A stretch of 64,000 nucleotides of DNA from Dicyema japonicum (GCA_011109175.1 RDEW01000008.1:1600513-1664512); one strand, 5' to 3'. Counted from the first letter of the stretch, positions 10,845 to 23,339 are shown. Program-made: numbers and translations. The notes: generated from the letters alone by a model not told the origin.

Positions 10845-12290
10845 CTCAAATTATTTTATTATTTATTTTATTTTAAAACCCCAAGACCATTAAGAAAGAA
10901 AGAATTAACTTGCTAAATTAAGTGATCCCAGCCTCCAACATCTCTTGAATTCTCTTCGAATGCTCCACCAGTGAACCAACAGCATTTCTGAAGTGTCTTC
11001 TTTTATTTCTGCAGAGGAATTCTATCGGAGTGCACTTTTTTAATGCCGATCTGAATTCCTCCGCATAACCATCCTCTCTCGGAATGGGTTTCCTAGCTCA
11101 TTGCTCATACGTATTTCTCACCGTCCTCCTCTGAAAAGACTGGGGATGGATGTGGAGTCTGATTGAATATGCCTCTTGATCTTCCGTCTGAGAGAGTTCA
11201 TACGCTCCACCCTCGTAGAAGGAATTGCGAATCTCCAGGCAGAGCAAGCATATTCAATCGTCGGCGCAATAACTTGGAGATATATTTTTCTGACACAAGC
11301 AGTAGGAAAGGGGCTCTTTTTATTCCATTTTCGAAGACCCTTGGTTAACACCTCCTCCCTGTGACTGGGGAACGTCATAAAAGAGTCGAAAGTTACTCCA
11401 AGGATCTTCTGGATTCGAGTATAAGGGATGGGAATGTTTCCGCGGAATATCTCAAGTTCACTTTTAAATCTTCTGTCCGTAGTAAATAGGGTGAACTGAG
11501 ACTTGGATACAAACACAGAGCAACTTCATGGATAGCCAGTCACACACCTGGTTGAGGTGTGACTGAGCCACCGCCACAGCGCTGGAGGAAGATTTGTCTC
11601 TTGCAGCGATAATCAGATCGTCCGCATAAGATAAAAACATGGTGTCCTGATCATTAATAGTAAGTAAATCGTGTAGAAATAAGTTAAATAAGAGAGAAGA
11701 CAGAGGGGAGCCTTGTGGGACCCCATTAGGGAGTAGTCTTGATTTTGAAGTAATTTTTCCAATCCGGAGTCTTCCACGTCGGCCATTTAAGAAATTTTCC
11801 AGCCATAGCATAATGCTCGGATGTAAATTTGAGTTAAAGATCTTTTTTGTTAGGAGAGTCCTCAAAACCAAGTCGAAGGCTTTCTGTATATCTATTTTTT
11901 TTAAAAGCCTTTTTACGAGAGCCATAGTATTTATAGCTCCGCATAGGCAGGACACACACTTTATTTAAGTAAAGAACAGTTAATTTTAACTAATCGTAGA
12001 ACCAAGGAATGATCTTCACTTCTTTTTGTTCTTTTTCTTGTGTGAGTGTCTTTCTAGACAATCCAGTTCCGCAGTGAGTATTCACTGATGACGGCGTCAC
12101 TCGTCAAACCCTTTCTGCATCGTAGATGCGTGGAACCTTCCACCAGGTGAACAGCAGCGAGATTCGAACCCGTAGCCTAAGCCACTTAAGCCCGACACCT
12201 AACCACTATGCAACCCGGCTGTATATCTATAGACACCAGAAATTCGCCTCATTTTAATAGAATATAAAGTAAATTCAAAGCCTGCTATCA
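10845..12290 (-). mobile_element. LINE-A retrotransposon, RT region, carrying a nested SINE
   Basis: Minus-strand frames give RT blocks in order. LVSIDIQKAFD is split by the SINE at 11896-12218. NGVPQGSPLSSLLFNLFLHD follows, then MFLSYADDLIIAARD (the catalytic box is intact), SKSQFTLFTTDRRF, ILGVTFDSFMTF and APTIEYACSAW. The 3' end near 10860-10935 has the family tail (GGGATCACTTAATTTAG on the minus strand). Frameshifts occur in the thumb region. It is the same family as 46480-47965, and about 1.1 kb of element remains. Confidence 0.85.
11896..12218 (-). mobile_element. SINE-1, full copy with 12-bp target-site duplication
   Basis: Reverse-strand tRNA-derived SINE inserted in the LINE-A reverse transcriptase. 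The head has CATAGTGGTTAGG and box B GGTTCGAATCTCG. The body includes TCTACGATGC, GACGAGTGACGCCGTCATC and CTGCGGAACTGGATTGTCT. The tail is GCGGAGCTATAA, ATGGCTCTCG and AAAAAGGC followed by an A run. CTGTATATCTAT is repeated at 11884-11895 and 12219-12230, flanking the element exactly. Removing the insert restores the LVSIDIQKAFD reading of the host RT. Confidence 0.9.
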
Positions 12291-12299
12291 AAGAGGAGC

Positions 12300-13600
12300 G
12301 AAGACTAAGAGTGAGAGACTAACTGATCGTATGAAGCAGCGGAGACTAACAGTGACCTTAAAATAGTGTCTGATCATTTTCTTATTAAAAATCCGCAGCA
12401 AAAAGAACCTGCGACAGAAGCCAGGAAATACAAAGACAGAACAAATATGAGAATCCTCACAGTGGAAAGAAAACTCAAAGATTTAGATTGAAAAAAATTT
12501 CAAGAATATTGATATTTTACCCTGCTCGGAAAGGATGTGGATGCTTTGGATCAAGAGAGTGCACGATTAAAAAATCAAGATGGGCGTCTATTCAAATAGA
12601 ATAGACTAACAGAATGTATAGTGCAATACGGATGATCAACCGAAAGAAACAAGAATCTAAAAATAAAACTGCAAGACGATAATGGAAAACACTGATAAAC
12701 CCTGTCGACCAAGTTGAATGCATAGCAGCCCACTTTGAAAATTTACTTAAAACTCTAAGAAACATCCGATTTTACACGCAGATACTTTACAGAAATAGAA
12801 AAATCAAGTCAATAGACTAACTGAAAATGGTAGTTCCCATGGACCAGACATCAACTTCTAAATTTCGAACCCACCATACTAATTGATATTATGACAACAC
12901 TTCTAAATGCTATTCTTGCGAGAAAAGAATGTATATCCCTTGAATTTGGACTACTAATACCGATCAGGAAACCTAAAAAAGGCAGTTCGTACAGTGGAAG
13001 ACCTACTCCGCTAATCCTGCTTAATATTCTACTGTAATTAGTTACATTGAATCACATCACATCAAGAATAAAGTGGATAACTGCCTGGCACCAAGTCATA
13101 GTGGATTTGGGACTGATAGATAAACGACATATATTTGGAGTCACAAATGTCGCTGTAAAACAAAGATACCAAAATACAACTACAGCGCTTGGAATAAATC
13201 TTTTGGGGCTTTCAGTACAGTTCGCCGAGATGTATTACTGAAGGCAGTGCAGGAATTTCCTCCACCCAACATAAAGCTAAGATTTCGAATTGGCGAAACT
13301 ACCAAGAGAATTTGCATATAATATGGTGACTCCTCAAAGAGATTCCTTTTCTCCTTTGTTGAGGAACTCGAGGTAGATTCGTCTCCAGCTCAGGACATTG
13401 CTTGGACTGAATTGGTCGAAGGAATCAACAAGAAAGCGCTATATGGTGTTTGCTTCACTGGTTCGTTGAACCTTGAGATCATTGATTTTAGATGAAGGCT
13501 CTTCGGACACATACTAAAATGGAACTAATATACCCCCAAACGAGAAATACTTTGTCGAGAGTTGATCATATTTCTGTTGACGGTAATGAGTCACACTTTC
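12300..13600 (+). mobile_element. LINE-B retrotransposon, degenerate
   Basis: Plus-strand frames recover LINE-B linker and RT pieces. These include VERKLKDLD, ARKECISLEFGLLIPIRKP (matching DLGLGNGLLIPIQKP in the copy at 25622-28560), RPTPLILLNI, and TPQRDSFSPLL for the TPQGDSLSPLLF box. Stops are frequent, and the YADD box was not seen. Confidence 0.65.
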
Positions 13601-14000
13601 TGGAGTTCCAATGTCACTCACAAGCCAGAGAGACCTTCCAATGACACTCACAAGTCCACCCAGAACCAACAGAAAGATAGTAAAACATCCAGTCTTTCCA
13701 GTTGTGGGAACCTTTCCAATGGAGTGGAGGATAGCAAATGATTTTTTGTGTCATCTTAACACTGAGGATCACTTGAGACAGACGGATGGCATGGCACCAG
13801 TCTAGTAGAAAGAGACGAGGAACAGAAAAAATAGAAAGAAACCTTCAGCCAATGTAGATAGAAGGCGGAATGAAAACCAGGACCATTTTTATCAAAACCA
13901 TGCCCATCATTGTAGAAACCTTCGACCATCTAGCTAGTTAGGGGAATCCAAACCAGGTCCATTGTTGTAGAAACCTTCGACCAGGTAGCTAGCATAAGGA
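13601..14000 (+). repeat. short imperfect direct repeats
   Basis: A unit containing CATTGTTGTAGAAACCTTCG then ACCAGGTAGCTAGC near 13950 repeats one near 13910 (CATTGTAGAAACCTTCGACC then ATCTAGCTAG). A smaller pair, CACTCACAAG within CCAATG contexts, occurs near 13610 and 13640. No coding frame was recognised. Confidence 0.5.
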
Positions 14001-14873
14001 ATCAAAATTTAAAATATACTTATTTAGTCTACGAGTGGTGCCCATGACAATAAATGACATTAAAATCATCTTTTCAAAATTATTTGATCGATTAATCATC
14101 GATCATAAATAATGTAAATTTGGACAGCAAAAGTTACCAAAATACGCACAATACCACTAAACTGAAAAAATCAAGAAAAGTTAAATTCAAAATTGATTTA
14201 TTCCCTTTTTATAAACGAATAACTACACAGACCTGTCATTTCACCCACTCCACTCTTTGTTCATTCAAATAATGGCCATACACCTCAGCATACTGTCGTC
14301 AGCTCCAACAAACGATAAAATACTGATGTTAATTCCTTTTGCAGAGTACTAGCTTCTTGCATGTAATCGTCTAGCACGTCCTATAGGATCTCCTTAGACA
14401 CACATGAGTAATATTCAATTCAAAAATCATGGATGATCAATTCAAGAGACATTACCCTAAGAAATCCTCCAAATCACAATATAGGTAATTTTAAGAAAAT
14501 ATGGTAGTAGAAGTGACAAACTCGTTTACTTAAATATCTTTAGTCATTAATGCTAATTATAGAAGCACGACTCAAGATGATGCAAATTCAATCTTAATTG
14601 CTCTTGAAAGGAAATAAGCCATAAAGCATACATTAAGTCAATTAGCTAGACAATAACTCAAACATAGACGAGAAGAATGAGCAGAGATGGTACCCGAACC
14701 ATAAATACCACAAATCCATACTACCCCACCCCCCGCAGATTAATCTTCAATTAATGGCTCTTTAAAGCTGCCATATAAAGAACAATCGATACAACAAGCC
14801 AGATAACAGGAGCGATAATTATAATATAAAAATTTTATTATAAGACATATAAATATACTCATCGTCGGCTTCT
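14001..14873. other. unassigned AT-rich spacer
   Basis: No recognisable gene or repeat. The right end should contain the 3' UTR of the minus-strand ORF that follows. Confidence 0.4.
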
Positions 14874-15539
14874 TCAGGCAAAAATCCCATGTGAGGGTTC
14901 GTTGTCCTCAAAGTCTTCGTAACATTCGAGGAATCCATTAAAACGCCTTTTCTGAGGATTCGGGGACCTCGGAGAAATGTTAGGGAGGGAATTAAAGGAG
15001 TAGCTACTATCAGTGGTATTATTCGTAATGTCTAAGATCCCACTGACCCTTTGATTTGACATCCTGCCCTTCAAACCGAGCACTTTTGAATCAGAGAAAA
15101 CATCTTGTTTATTTTCTTCATCAAGCGTAAAATTGAAAAAGCTTCCACCTTTACCAACAAACTCTCCCAAATGGATAAAAACGGATTCCTCCTTTTTGTC
15201 ATCCCTTTGACAAGAAGTAGTTGTTTCTTTGATCGGATGCCCATTGATCTGGCATTTGAGGTCATTGGAAAATTTGTCATCAACTCGATGTTTGTCGAAA
15301 CATCCGATTTTGTGCATTATCCGTAATCTTTCAAGTTCTATTCCTTCTGGGTTTTCATTAAAGGTTTTCTTCCTCCATTTCCAACCCAAAATTTTATCAA
15401 TCCGATCACACCGTAAGTTGGGTCTGAGAGCAGGGATTGGTTTGATTGGATCCGGGTCAAGCTTAACAGGTTTAGTCCGAATGAACAGAAACTGCTGACA
15501 ATCGCTCATCAAGTATGGGGTTACGCGTTGTTTCGGCAT
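14874..15539 (-). CDS. hypothetical protein, 221 residues
   Basis: An uninterrupted minus-strand ORF of 221 residues from ATG 15539 to a stop at 14874, unusually long for this AT-rich, decayed surrounding. I do not recognise it. The N-terminal half is basic and proline-containing (PIPALRPNLR, GWKWRKK). The middle carries several cysteine/histidine residues without zinc-finger spacing. The C-terminal half is rich in Ser, Asn and Pro, with PNISPRSPNPQKRR, and ends in an acidic patch, ECYEDFEDNEPSHG. There is no signal peptide or membrane segment. The composition suggests an intrinsically disordered protein, perhaps nuclear; that is inference. It has no transposon motif, so a host gene is more likely than a TE fragment. 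Confidence 0.55.
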   Translation of the reverse strand: MPKQRVTPYLMSDCQQFLFIRTKPVKLDPDPIKPIPALRPNLRCDRIDKILGWKWRKKTFNENPEGIELERLRIMHKIGCFDKHRVDDKFSNDLKCQINGHPIKETTTSCQRDDKKEESVFIHLGEFVGKGGSFFNFTLDEENKQDVFSDSKVLGLKGRMSNQRVSGILDITNNTTDSSYSFNSLPNISPRSPNPQKRRFNGFLECYEDFEDNEPSHGIFA

Positions 15540-16619
15540 TTAAACGATGTAATCAATACGTAGCGCGTCTCGTAATTGTCTTGCAGAATCATTAACGGTG
15601 TTTATCAGTGCTTTTACAAACGGACTATATTACTAACTCTCATTAACAAAATTATTGGATCAGAACGACGGACTGAGTGGCTAATTAAGATATCTACAAA
15701 ACCTTTTGATAAACCCAAACCTTACTATTTGTCTCTGTTGTCAATTTAAGGGGCATTTTGGATCCGTAATTACTCAGGGATTAAATTTAAGCAACAAAAT
15801 CTACAATATAAGCGAAAAATAGACATGACGTTCCAAATATAATCCTTCTTTATCAAAGCAGTTTTATCATTGAAATCGATTATTCAATTAAACTATGACT
15901 AAATTTGGCGAGATAAGTTTGATCGTAATCCTTAAGTGGTCCTCAATGTTGCGTAATCATCACTTTATGAAATTCTCTGAATCAGCCAATAAAACCCCAT
16001 TTGTTAACATTTCTATTGTTATGTTGATTGAATTTGATAAGTAATTATGAATAAATGAAAAACGATACTTTTTTTAGTAATTTCACTTGTACTTAAGCAG
16101 CTTAAGCAAACAGGAGACTTAGCATGCGGAAGGGAGAGGTTGACCTCATAAAATAGGCTCAAATTACTTAGACACTGCTAAACTCATTAAAAATGATCGC
16201 ATTAAATTTTCTAATAATAGACGAATAATAATCCCTAGTATATGCTTGTTCATATTCTCAATTAAATCAAAAGAAACGTAAAAATTGAGCTTCTCCCGAA
16301 ATTCCAACAGTTCTTGAGAGCTAATTATATCGATCTTTTTCAAGATTAAGTTTTTTAACAACAAAAATGATGATTGACTCTTCGAATTAGCTTATTTGAC
16401 TCAATTTATCACTAAAAGTAGAAAAAAGACCTATTGTACGAGATGGCTACTTCACTCGGCAATATATGAAAGCGCATGTCTTCCTTCGTCTCATGGGCAT
16501 GGGCGAGGTGGATTCATAAGACATCAGAAACCCAAAGTTCTAAACAAAGGGACTGTTTGATGTAATAAGTATCTAGATTTGAGTTCATGTGTCCGAAGAT
16601 GCACACATAAGACGGTAGT
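15540..16619. other. unassigned intergenic DNA
   Basis: AT-rich. A 66-residue minus-strand ORF at 16164-16364 has no motif and is probably chance. The left end should hold the promoter of the 221-residue ORF. Confidence 0.4.
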
Positions 16620-18420
16620 TAAAATAAATTATTAACCCCAGTTTCGCTAACCGGCAAATAACTTGTCTTTAAGAAAGGCCCTCCCAGAGATCCATTACTT
16701 TCACGCCCTGGTAGTCCATGGCAAGCAAAGAGATTCTGAACTACTCTCCCTACCAGAGACGCATGATGTAAACGAGAAAGTCCACTTTGACGGCTCTTAG
16801 AAGAAGCAGTCCTGAAGCGCTAATCTCAGGAGGTCTGCGTTCCAGTATCTTATTCTCTCTGATGGTTCGTATGGCACTCGTAGACAGAAAATCATGCATA
16901 CTTTTATTCCAGGTTTGGTCTTTCGCCGGAGGTGAGATTTTCCTTAGTGTTTTTGGAAATAAGTGAATGTTCTAAATATTTTCCCGCGTTAGTGGATTCA
17001 AGTAATCGGAAGATTGAGTGGTTTGGGTCAAGTGATTGTCTGAGATATTGTTAATTCTTCATTTCAAGGTGGTCACCCAAAGAGGGGAGAGTGATAGAAA
17101 TGAAACTCAACTTGGGGAGGTATAATTCAGTGTCGTCCTGATGAATTGCCTGTACAGGAACTTTAGACACTCCTTTTGTTGGCCATTAGAGTTACCAGAA
17201 GATATTTGATTTTCACTTTGCTGCAGTGCAAAGTTGTTCAATGTGCTTATTAAAAGTGGAATGATGTGACATACATGACTTGGAGGATTTTAGAATATCT
17301 AACCACTGGAGAAGTTCGTTGTTGAGGTAGATATTAGGACAGTGGTTGAATTGACTCCGATCTGTTGTAAATAGTGTTATTGATGGTTTCGAATTGGATA
17401 GATACATCCAGTTTGTGATCATCAAGTCGGAAAATAAATTCAAATGTGTTTTGACATAATGAGGGCAATTAAATGTTTTTATCCTTTGATGCAATTATTA
17501 GGTCATCGGCGTGTCATAGAAGGACCGCTGAGGTAGATATAAATATTGAAAGTGAAAGAACAGATCTCTGAGGAACATCGCTGAGGAGGTGGCGAAAATG
17601 GACATATGAGAAGTTCGACCCAATCTTCCGGAAAGGAAATTTTTGAGCCAGGACAGCCAAATTTGAGGAATATTTGATTAACTGATCTTATTTGAGGCTT
17701 TTGCCGAATCGATTGAATCCAGAAAAGTTCTTTCGAGGTGTTTGGCATTTTTAAAACACCGACAATAAACTGCGTCAAAGTGGAGAGATGAGAGGTTGTC
17801 GAGTGAAGGGGACGAAAGCTATGTTGTGATTTGGATACATGAGTGGCTCGAAATCTCGTTCAAGACTATTCTTTCTAAAATCTTCGTTACAACTGAGGAA
17901 AAGAAATAGGTCTGTAAGAGGAAAAAAAGGTGGTTGTTTTTGAGTACGGGAATAATAATAGATTTCTTCCATAACATAGAGATGAAACATGAGTTGACCA
18001 TGGAGTTCGTTAGGTCTGAGATGTTTCAAGTGGAGGATAAATAGGCCATCGGAGCCTTTGGCAGGAGAGCTGCGCGCATTTTGGATCAAGTTATAAATTG
18101 TTGTCCCAAAATCATTGGGTTAAAGAGAGATTCTCTTAGTCAACAAAGTTATCAAAAGGGAAGTCTAAAGGGTTGTTCTATGTCAAACACGGAAACGCGA
18201 AGCGTCCTGAACAAAGTAGTTTTTCATGGCCATGTTCGCTGGGCTCCCCGGGTTCAGACGAAGACAAGTTCTTTTCTTTTCCAGGTACTAGAGAGCCCCT
18301 GATATTGAACGTCAAGAAGGAGTAGTCTAATAATTGAATTCTACGTTTTCCAGACATAGTGTTCAAGAGCCACGTCACCAGCTCAACCAAAATCTTCTCG
18401 TATCTCGGGTGGATTTTGAG
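16620..18420 (-). mobile_element. LINE-A retrotransposon, degenerate, reverse
   Basis: Minus-strand pieces in order: PAKGSDGLFILHLKHL (17775-18089) from the start of the RT region, then a frame at 17213-17494 with SKPSITLFTTDRSQFNHCP and TFNKHIEQLC, as in SKSQFTLFTTDRRF of better copies. The 3' end near 16630 reads GTTAGCGAAACTGGGGTTAA on the minus strand. Stops are many. Confidence 0.65.
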
Positions 18421-18689
18421 CTATTTGATAAAAGTGTCGTAGAAGAGGCTGGTTGATAGGTTGGCCATCGTCACGAATTTTCGTTTTTGTTCAAGTAGAA
18501 GTGCTTCAAGAGTCGTAGACTAGGAATTAAGGTTCATGACTCTGTTGATGGTTTTAAGGATTTTGGTCAACTTGTGCATGGAAGAACATGAAATGACCAT
18601 TGTCAACGATGAACTTGCGTGCGTAAATCAATATTGGTTGACAAATTGGAGGTATATGAATGTGAGGAAACAAAAGTTGTTAAAATTTT

Positions 18690-19065
18690 TATAAAAAGAA
18701 TTGAATTTCCGGCTCTGAAGCACGAAGCCATCAACGAGGTTGTGAAGCGCTCTCTTCAGGCGGCTGAATTCCCGTCGTCACTGGTACCGGTGGGCCTGGA
18801 TCGTGGAGATGGAAAGCGCCCATACGGGATAACTGTCTTCCCTTCTCTAGGAGGGAAATGCTTGATTTGGAATGGGTCATGTACCACACCTTGTCCCAGT
18901 CGAGATTTGCTGGTTCTGAGTCGAAAGCTGGGAAGGCTGCTCAGACTCGAGAATTTCAAGATAAAAAATACGACAGCCTCTCCACAAGATTCCATGTACA
19001 ACCCTTGTTATCGAGACGAGTGGAGTCTCTGGTCCCAAGATGAAATTTCTTAACTAACAACACTT
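18690..19065 (+). mobile_element. LINE-C endonuclease fragment
   Basis: Reads HEAINEVVKRSLQAAEFPSS, then LVPVGLDRGDGKRPYGITVF and GGKCLIWNGSC. These match the RH...EPVGLDRGDGKRPDG...LVWDATC stretch of the intact copy at 24664-25611. The catalytic PD has become PY. It ends near 19053 after a frameshift. Confidence 0.8.
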
Positions 19066-20025
19066 CTCTGTTGGAGTCGTCGATACGAATGAATGACTGC
19101 GGATTCTTCCATTTCTGTTAGGAACCAGGTAATCCACTATATTTTTCCATATTACGTTCTGAAGAGGAACATGCCTTTCTTAGACATCCATCCTTCATAC
19201 ACTTCTTGGAAGCGATGGAATCCTTTGATGCGCACATGACGAAATGGTAAAGAGACCCGTATCGCCCAATTACTTCGGTTACTATTACCTTCAATTTCTT
19301 TGTTTTCTTGTGTTTTGTAAATATATAAATAACTAGCGAAAATGTCTTTAAATCTCTTGACTTCAAAAAATTCTTAAATGCTCTATTTGTCTCATAGTGA
19401 AAAAAAGCTGCCAAAGTTGAAATTTCAGTTTAAATTAAGTTCCTATGGTTTAATATTAAACCAAGACACTTTAAACTTAAAAAGTTGACAAAAATGGAGT
19501 AAATAACATTAAAACAAAATAATGGTAAAAAATCATTGTACTGCACAATAAATTCGTTTTGATAGACTCTTCTGCGGCTCAACAAGAATATAAACTCGAC
19601 CATAACATGGATTTGAAATAAAAATGATCATTCATACTTTATACTTAAAATGACTCAAATTAAAGAAGAATTAGTTTAAGATTGTTTTAGTGCATAAAGT
19701 CTCAAAAACCTATTCAATAAATTGATTAGCCGATATTTTAATCGTTCAGTAATTGAATTATGTCAGACTTTGAAAGTGCATTTCTTATATTTTAATCAAT
19801 TTTCGAACCAACGAACTTTATGGAGCATTCAGTTTTAATGCCTCCTCCAGTTGATCTCCGTTGCTATCGTGAAAGACAACGTTTTGCAAATATGTCGACG
19901 GGGACCATTGACTAATTAGTAATTAAATATTGTTTACCTATAAATTATAAATTATATTTTTGTTTTATTTAAAAATCGGATGTTCATTATATTTTTGGTT
20001 GAACAGTGACGTGCGTTTGACACTG
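19066..20025. other. unassigned, one 98-residue minus ORF
   Basis: A minus-strand frame at 19118-19414 is open for 98 residues and is Lys/Cys-rich, with CASKDSIASKKCMKDGC near its end. I do not recognise it and cannot separate it from chance. The rest is AT-rich and featureless. Confidence 0.3.
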
Positions 20026-20029
20026 TCCA

Positions 20030-20790
20030 CAGAAAAACATTGTTGGACGTTGCTGGAGTTTTCTTGATGAGGATAACACAAGACTTGTCCGTTTCCTATT
20101 ATCAAACACTGAATTAACTGTACGAGTTGGAAACACAACATCGAAGCCTTTCGGGACAACAGTTGGAATACCTCAGGGGGATTTTCCGGTCTATACGTCG
20201 TATACCTGGAAGCGGCATTGATACCTCTTAGAACAAAATGTGAAGGATGCTGAACATATAAGAATCACAAGGGAATTAAAATATATTGATGAAAATTACA
20301 ACTCGGGTACATGGGGGGTCACAGAGCTAAAGCTAAAAAATGGATATATTTCATCGAAAACAATTACGCAATTTAATGGGCCTAGGTTGGCCCAGGAAGA
20401 TTTCAAATAAGAAATTATACTTTGTGGCACAATCGAGACCAATAAGCATCGACATTATTGAATCAAGATGGAGACTGTTTAGGCACGTGCTTCGAATGGA
20501 CTTAATGCCCCTGCAAATAGAATAATGGACAATTACTTTAACAATGAGAACAAACCATCGTTCAGAGGAAGACCCAGAGTCACTCTACCGTGCCTCTGAA
20601 CAAGGATCTTAATGGAATTGGAAGAAAACTTAAGAAGACCTAGAAGATCTACTGACAGATACGCAAAACAGAGGGCGATGGAGACGCCTAGTGAAGCAGA
20701 TTTTGAAACGTGTGGCACAAACGGGACCTTAGTTAATATAACGTTCTTTGGTTTTGTGAAAGTGCTTTTAATAATTTAATAATAGTGACG
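20030..20790 (+). mobile_element. LINE-B fragment: RT and C-terminal domain
   Basis: Frames give LDEDNTRLVRFLLSNTELTV and GTTVGIPQGD, matching LDESSVRIIRLLLANTRLSV and GTPQGD in the fuller copy. After a deletion comes FHRKQLRNLMGLGWPRKISN and SRWRLFRHVLRMD, the LINE-B C-terminal signature. It ends near 20770 with GTGAAAGTGCTTTAATAAT, the LINE-B 3' tail. Confidence 0.75.
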
Positions 20791-20809
20791 TGACTCCAAA
20801 CACGGAATT

Positions 20810-21290
20810 CATGGGCTAGAATTCTCCCTCTTACGTTCAATATCAGAGGGCTCCTGAAGGCAAGATGAAGACTACTTGGATATATACTTCGTCTTGACCT
20901 GAGGACTCCCTCATACGTGGCTATGAAGAATTACACTGTTCTGGACAATCCGCGTTACAATCGTCGACCGAGGGCGACCCTACCGACAGTCCTTGATGAA
21001 GACCATTTGAACACAACAAGGCGACTCAATATCTCCAATGCTAATCATATCATAAAAAATACTGAGAGATTTGAGAAATATATGCAAGACTGACAAGATA
21101 ACTAAAGTTGCATATGCTGACGATATGGATTTCATCTCACACAATAAGTTGCCACTCGAAGAGTTACTCAGCATATCACATTTCACAGTCGAAAAATGTT
21201 TTTAAAAAGTTAATACGGAAAAAAGTCATTATTCCCTTCAACGTCATTATAGATCATCGAGGTGTTCTTTGACACAAACTTGTCACTGCT
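20810..21290 (+). mobile_element. LINE-B fragment with reordered domains
   Basis: Begins with C-terminal sequence (LLGYILRLDLRTPSYVAMKN then RRPRATLPTVLDED). It passes directly into RT sequence (QQGDSISPMLI then KVAYADDMDFISHNK). In an intact element the RT precedes the C-terminal domain, so two fragments have been joined here in reversed order. Confidence 0.65.
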
Positions 21291-21489
21291 ATAAAATGTT
21301 AGTTTAGTTTTATTGTGGTCTTTTAAATTTTTCATTTCACAACGACACCATGTTTAAGAATAACAAATTTTTGTCTCGTAATGATCAATATTGTACTTCG
21401 CTTTATGGATTGTTATTTCTTTTCAATAGCAAGTAAGTTAAATAAGTAAGTTATTTACAAAGAAACTGTAAATTAAGTGATGGGAAGAA

Positions 21490-22260
21490 TATGAAACGAT
21501 AGGGCATGTCAACTGACTTCTACCCCGACAGTCTCCCCAAAAAATCCGTAAATACAGGGTCATCTCTGAAGATATGTGCAGATACTTTAGTGCGATTTTT
21601 GAAATCTCGAATAAGATTTTCGATAGTTCTGCCAACCTTGCACATTTTTCCTTCGAACCATAGGGAATTGGCATACGAGGACTTATCCCGTAAGCTAACT
21701 TTAGAGCAAAATTTCGCGTTTTCTCAAATTTCTAGAGGATAGAGTCTCTTTTTTTTTAATCGTACCATCTTTCTAAACCGTATAACATTGCAGGTAGTAT
21801 TGCAGTGTTGAAGACATAAACAAAGGTCTCCAGCTCGAGCTTTAATTTTCTAACGCAGTAAAAAGAGTTCGTAGCTTTTTTCTTTCGTATTTTAGCATGT
21901 TCCATAAAATTACCTCCTTGTCAATTAGGAGGTCAAGGTATTTCATAATCTCTTCCAAGGTATGTCTTGTAACAAGCTCTTTAGTTAGCCATCCTCCTGC
22001 CTCCAGTTATCCTCAGCATACCAGACTTCTCATGTGCCACCGAAAGGAAGTTTTCATTACACCACTCTTCGATCTGGTTATGTACGTCTTCAATCGTTTT
22101 AGTGTATCATTACGTTCTATATTTTCAGAAAGTCTGTTGAATACAATACTTTCCATAACTCTTGAGATCGTTGGTATAAGGCTTATGAGCCTATAACTGG
22201 TTGTTAAGTACCCAGGTTTCCCAGATTTACATATCATCTTGACCTCCGTCAATTTCTAAT
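21490..22260 (-). mobile_element. LINE-A fragment, reverse
   Basis: The frame at 22013-22252 reads ICKSGKPGYLTTSYRLISLI and SRVMESIVFNRLSENIERND, the RT fingers region of Jockey-like elements. The part at 21490-21880 duplicates the linker at 4775-5220, placing both in the same subfamily. Confidence 0.75.
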
Positions 22261-22559
22261 GCGAAGGTATATTACCCAAAGGCAAAACTCTATTTTAAGA
22301 ACTAAGTACAGTAATGCTAGTTAACCCGAGGCATTCTATGCAAAACGAAAATGTCGGATAGATTTTAAGTGTTTCTTTACAAAGTACTTGGTAATATATG
22401 CATTACAGTTTTCTAAAAATAGCTATGACCGAGGTAAATCTAATTGACCATTCAAACTTTATTTAACCAACATAAATTTATTCTTTTATTTAACACTGTC
22501 ATCCATCCAAAGTAGACCCCGCTGACATTATCGACGTTGCGTTGCCTCTCACGATTGCA
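22261..22559. other. unassigned spacer
   Basis: No gene or repeat was recognised. Confidence 0.4.
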
Positions 22560-23180
22560 ACAGAGATCAACTAGAGAAGACACCGGGTCTCACGTGTGTC
22601 GTGGCTTTTTAGTGTAGCTAAGCGTCCAAGTTTCTTTAGGAAAAGAAGCGATTTTCCATTTATTCCTCCAGTTGTCTCGACCACAATCGGATGAAACGCG
22701 AATCGGTCGCGTAGCGCTTCGTATTTCTTCTCCTTTGCTCTCATCGTTTTTTCCGCGGCATACAGTGTGTCTACCGCGCTCCCGACAATGTTGGACGGGC
22801 AAAGCGTGTCGACACAAGTAGCGTCCCAGACCAAAGGTTTCCCTTCTTCAAATAGGAAAATTGTGATTCCGTCAGGACGTTTTCCGTCTTTTCTGTCCAG
22901 GCCAACAGGTTCTAATATGGCTGGGTATCCAGCAGACTCCAGGGCTCGTTAAAAATTCCGTCATGGGAATCGTCTTGCACTTCTTCAACAAGAGAAGGGA
23001 TTGTGTCCATAACAATCGACGGTGGCGCCACACCGGCATTTGTGAGTCCTGCAAATCTCCAGCCCAAGTCTGGTGGAGATGCCGATGCGGACAGTATCGT
23101 CGTCAAGGTAGGTCCCGATACTACCAACGAGGAGTGCATTGATCCATGTGCCACTCGATTCGCATCTTTCAATGACTAGA
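22560..23180 (-). mobile_element. LINE-C endonuclease fragment, reverse
   Basis: Minus-strand frames give VVSGPTLTTILSASAS, DLGWRFAGLTNAG, then MVWDATCVDTLCPSNIVGSA and HPIVVETTGGINGKSLLFLK. These align with the C-terminal half of the intact LINE-C ORF. A frameshift near 22900 separates the halves. Confidence 0.75.
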
Positions 23181-23339
23181 CAGGCATGTCTATGTTGGTT
23201 TGATTGGTTTAGAAGCCTTCAATATTTATTCTCGCATTAAATAAAGAAAACCCAAGTCGACCGGTCGTCGAGTTTGTCCACCATTTTTTTGACGCTGATG
23301 CTTCGAGGATTCGTCCTCATCAAACAAGACAAAATTTTT

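Noticed and set aside
15071-15498. Plus- and minus-strand ORFs of 70-89 residues within 14874-15539
   Set aside because: They are shadows of the longer 221-residue frame and show no motif.
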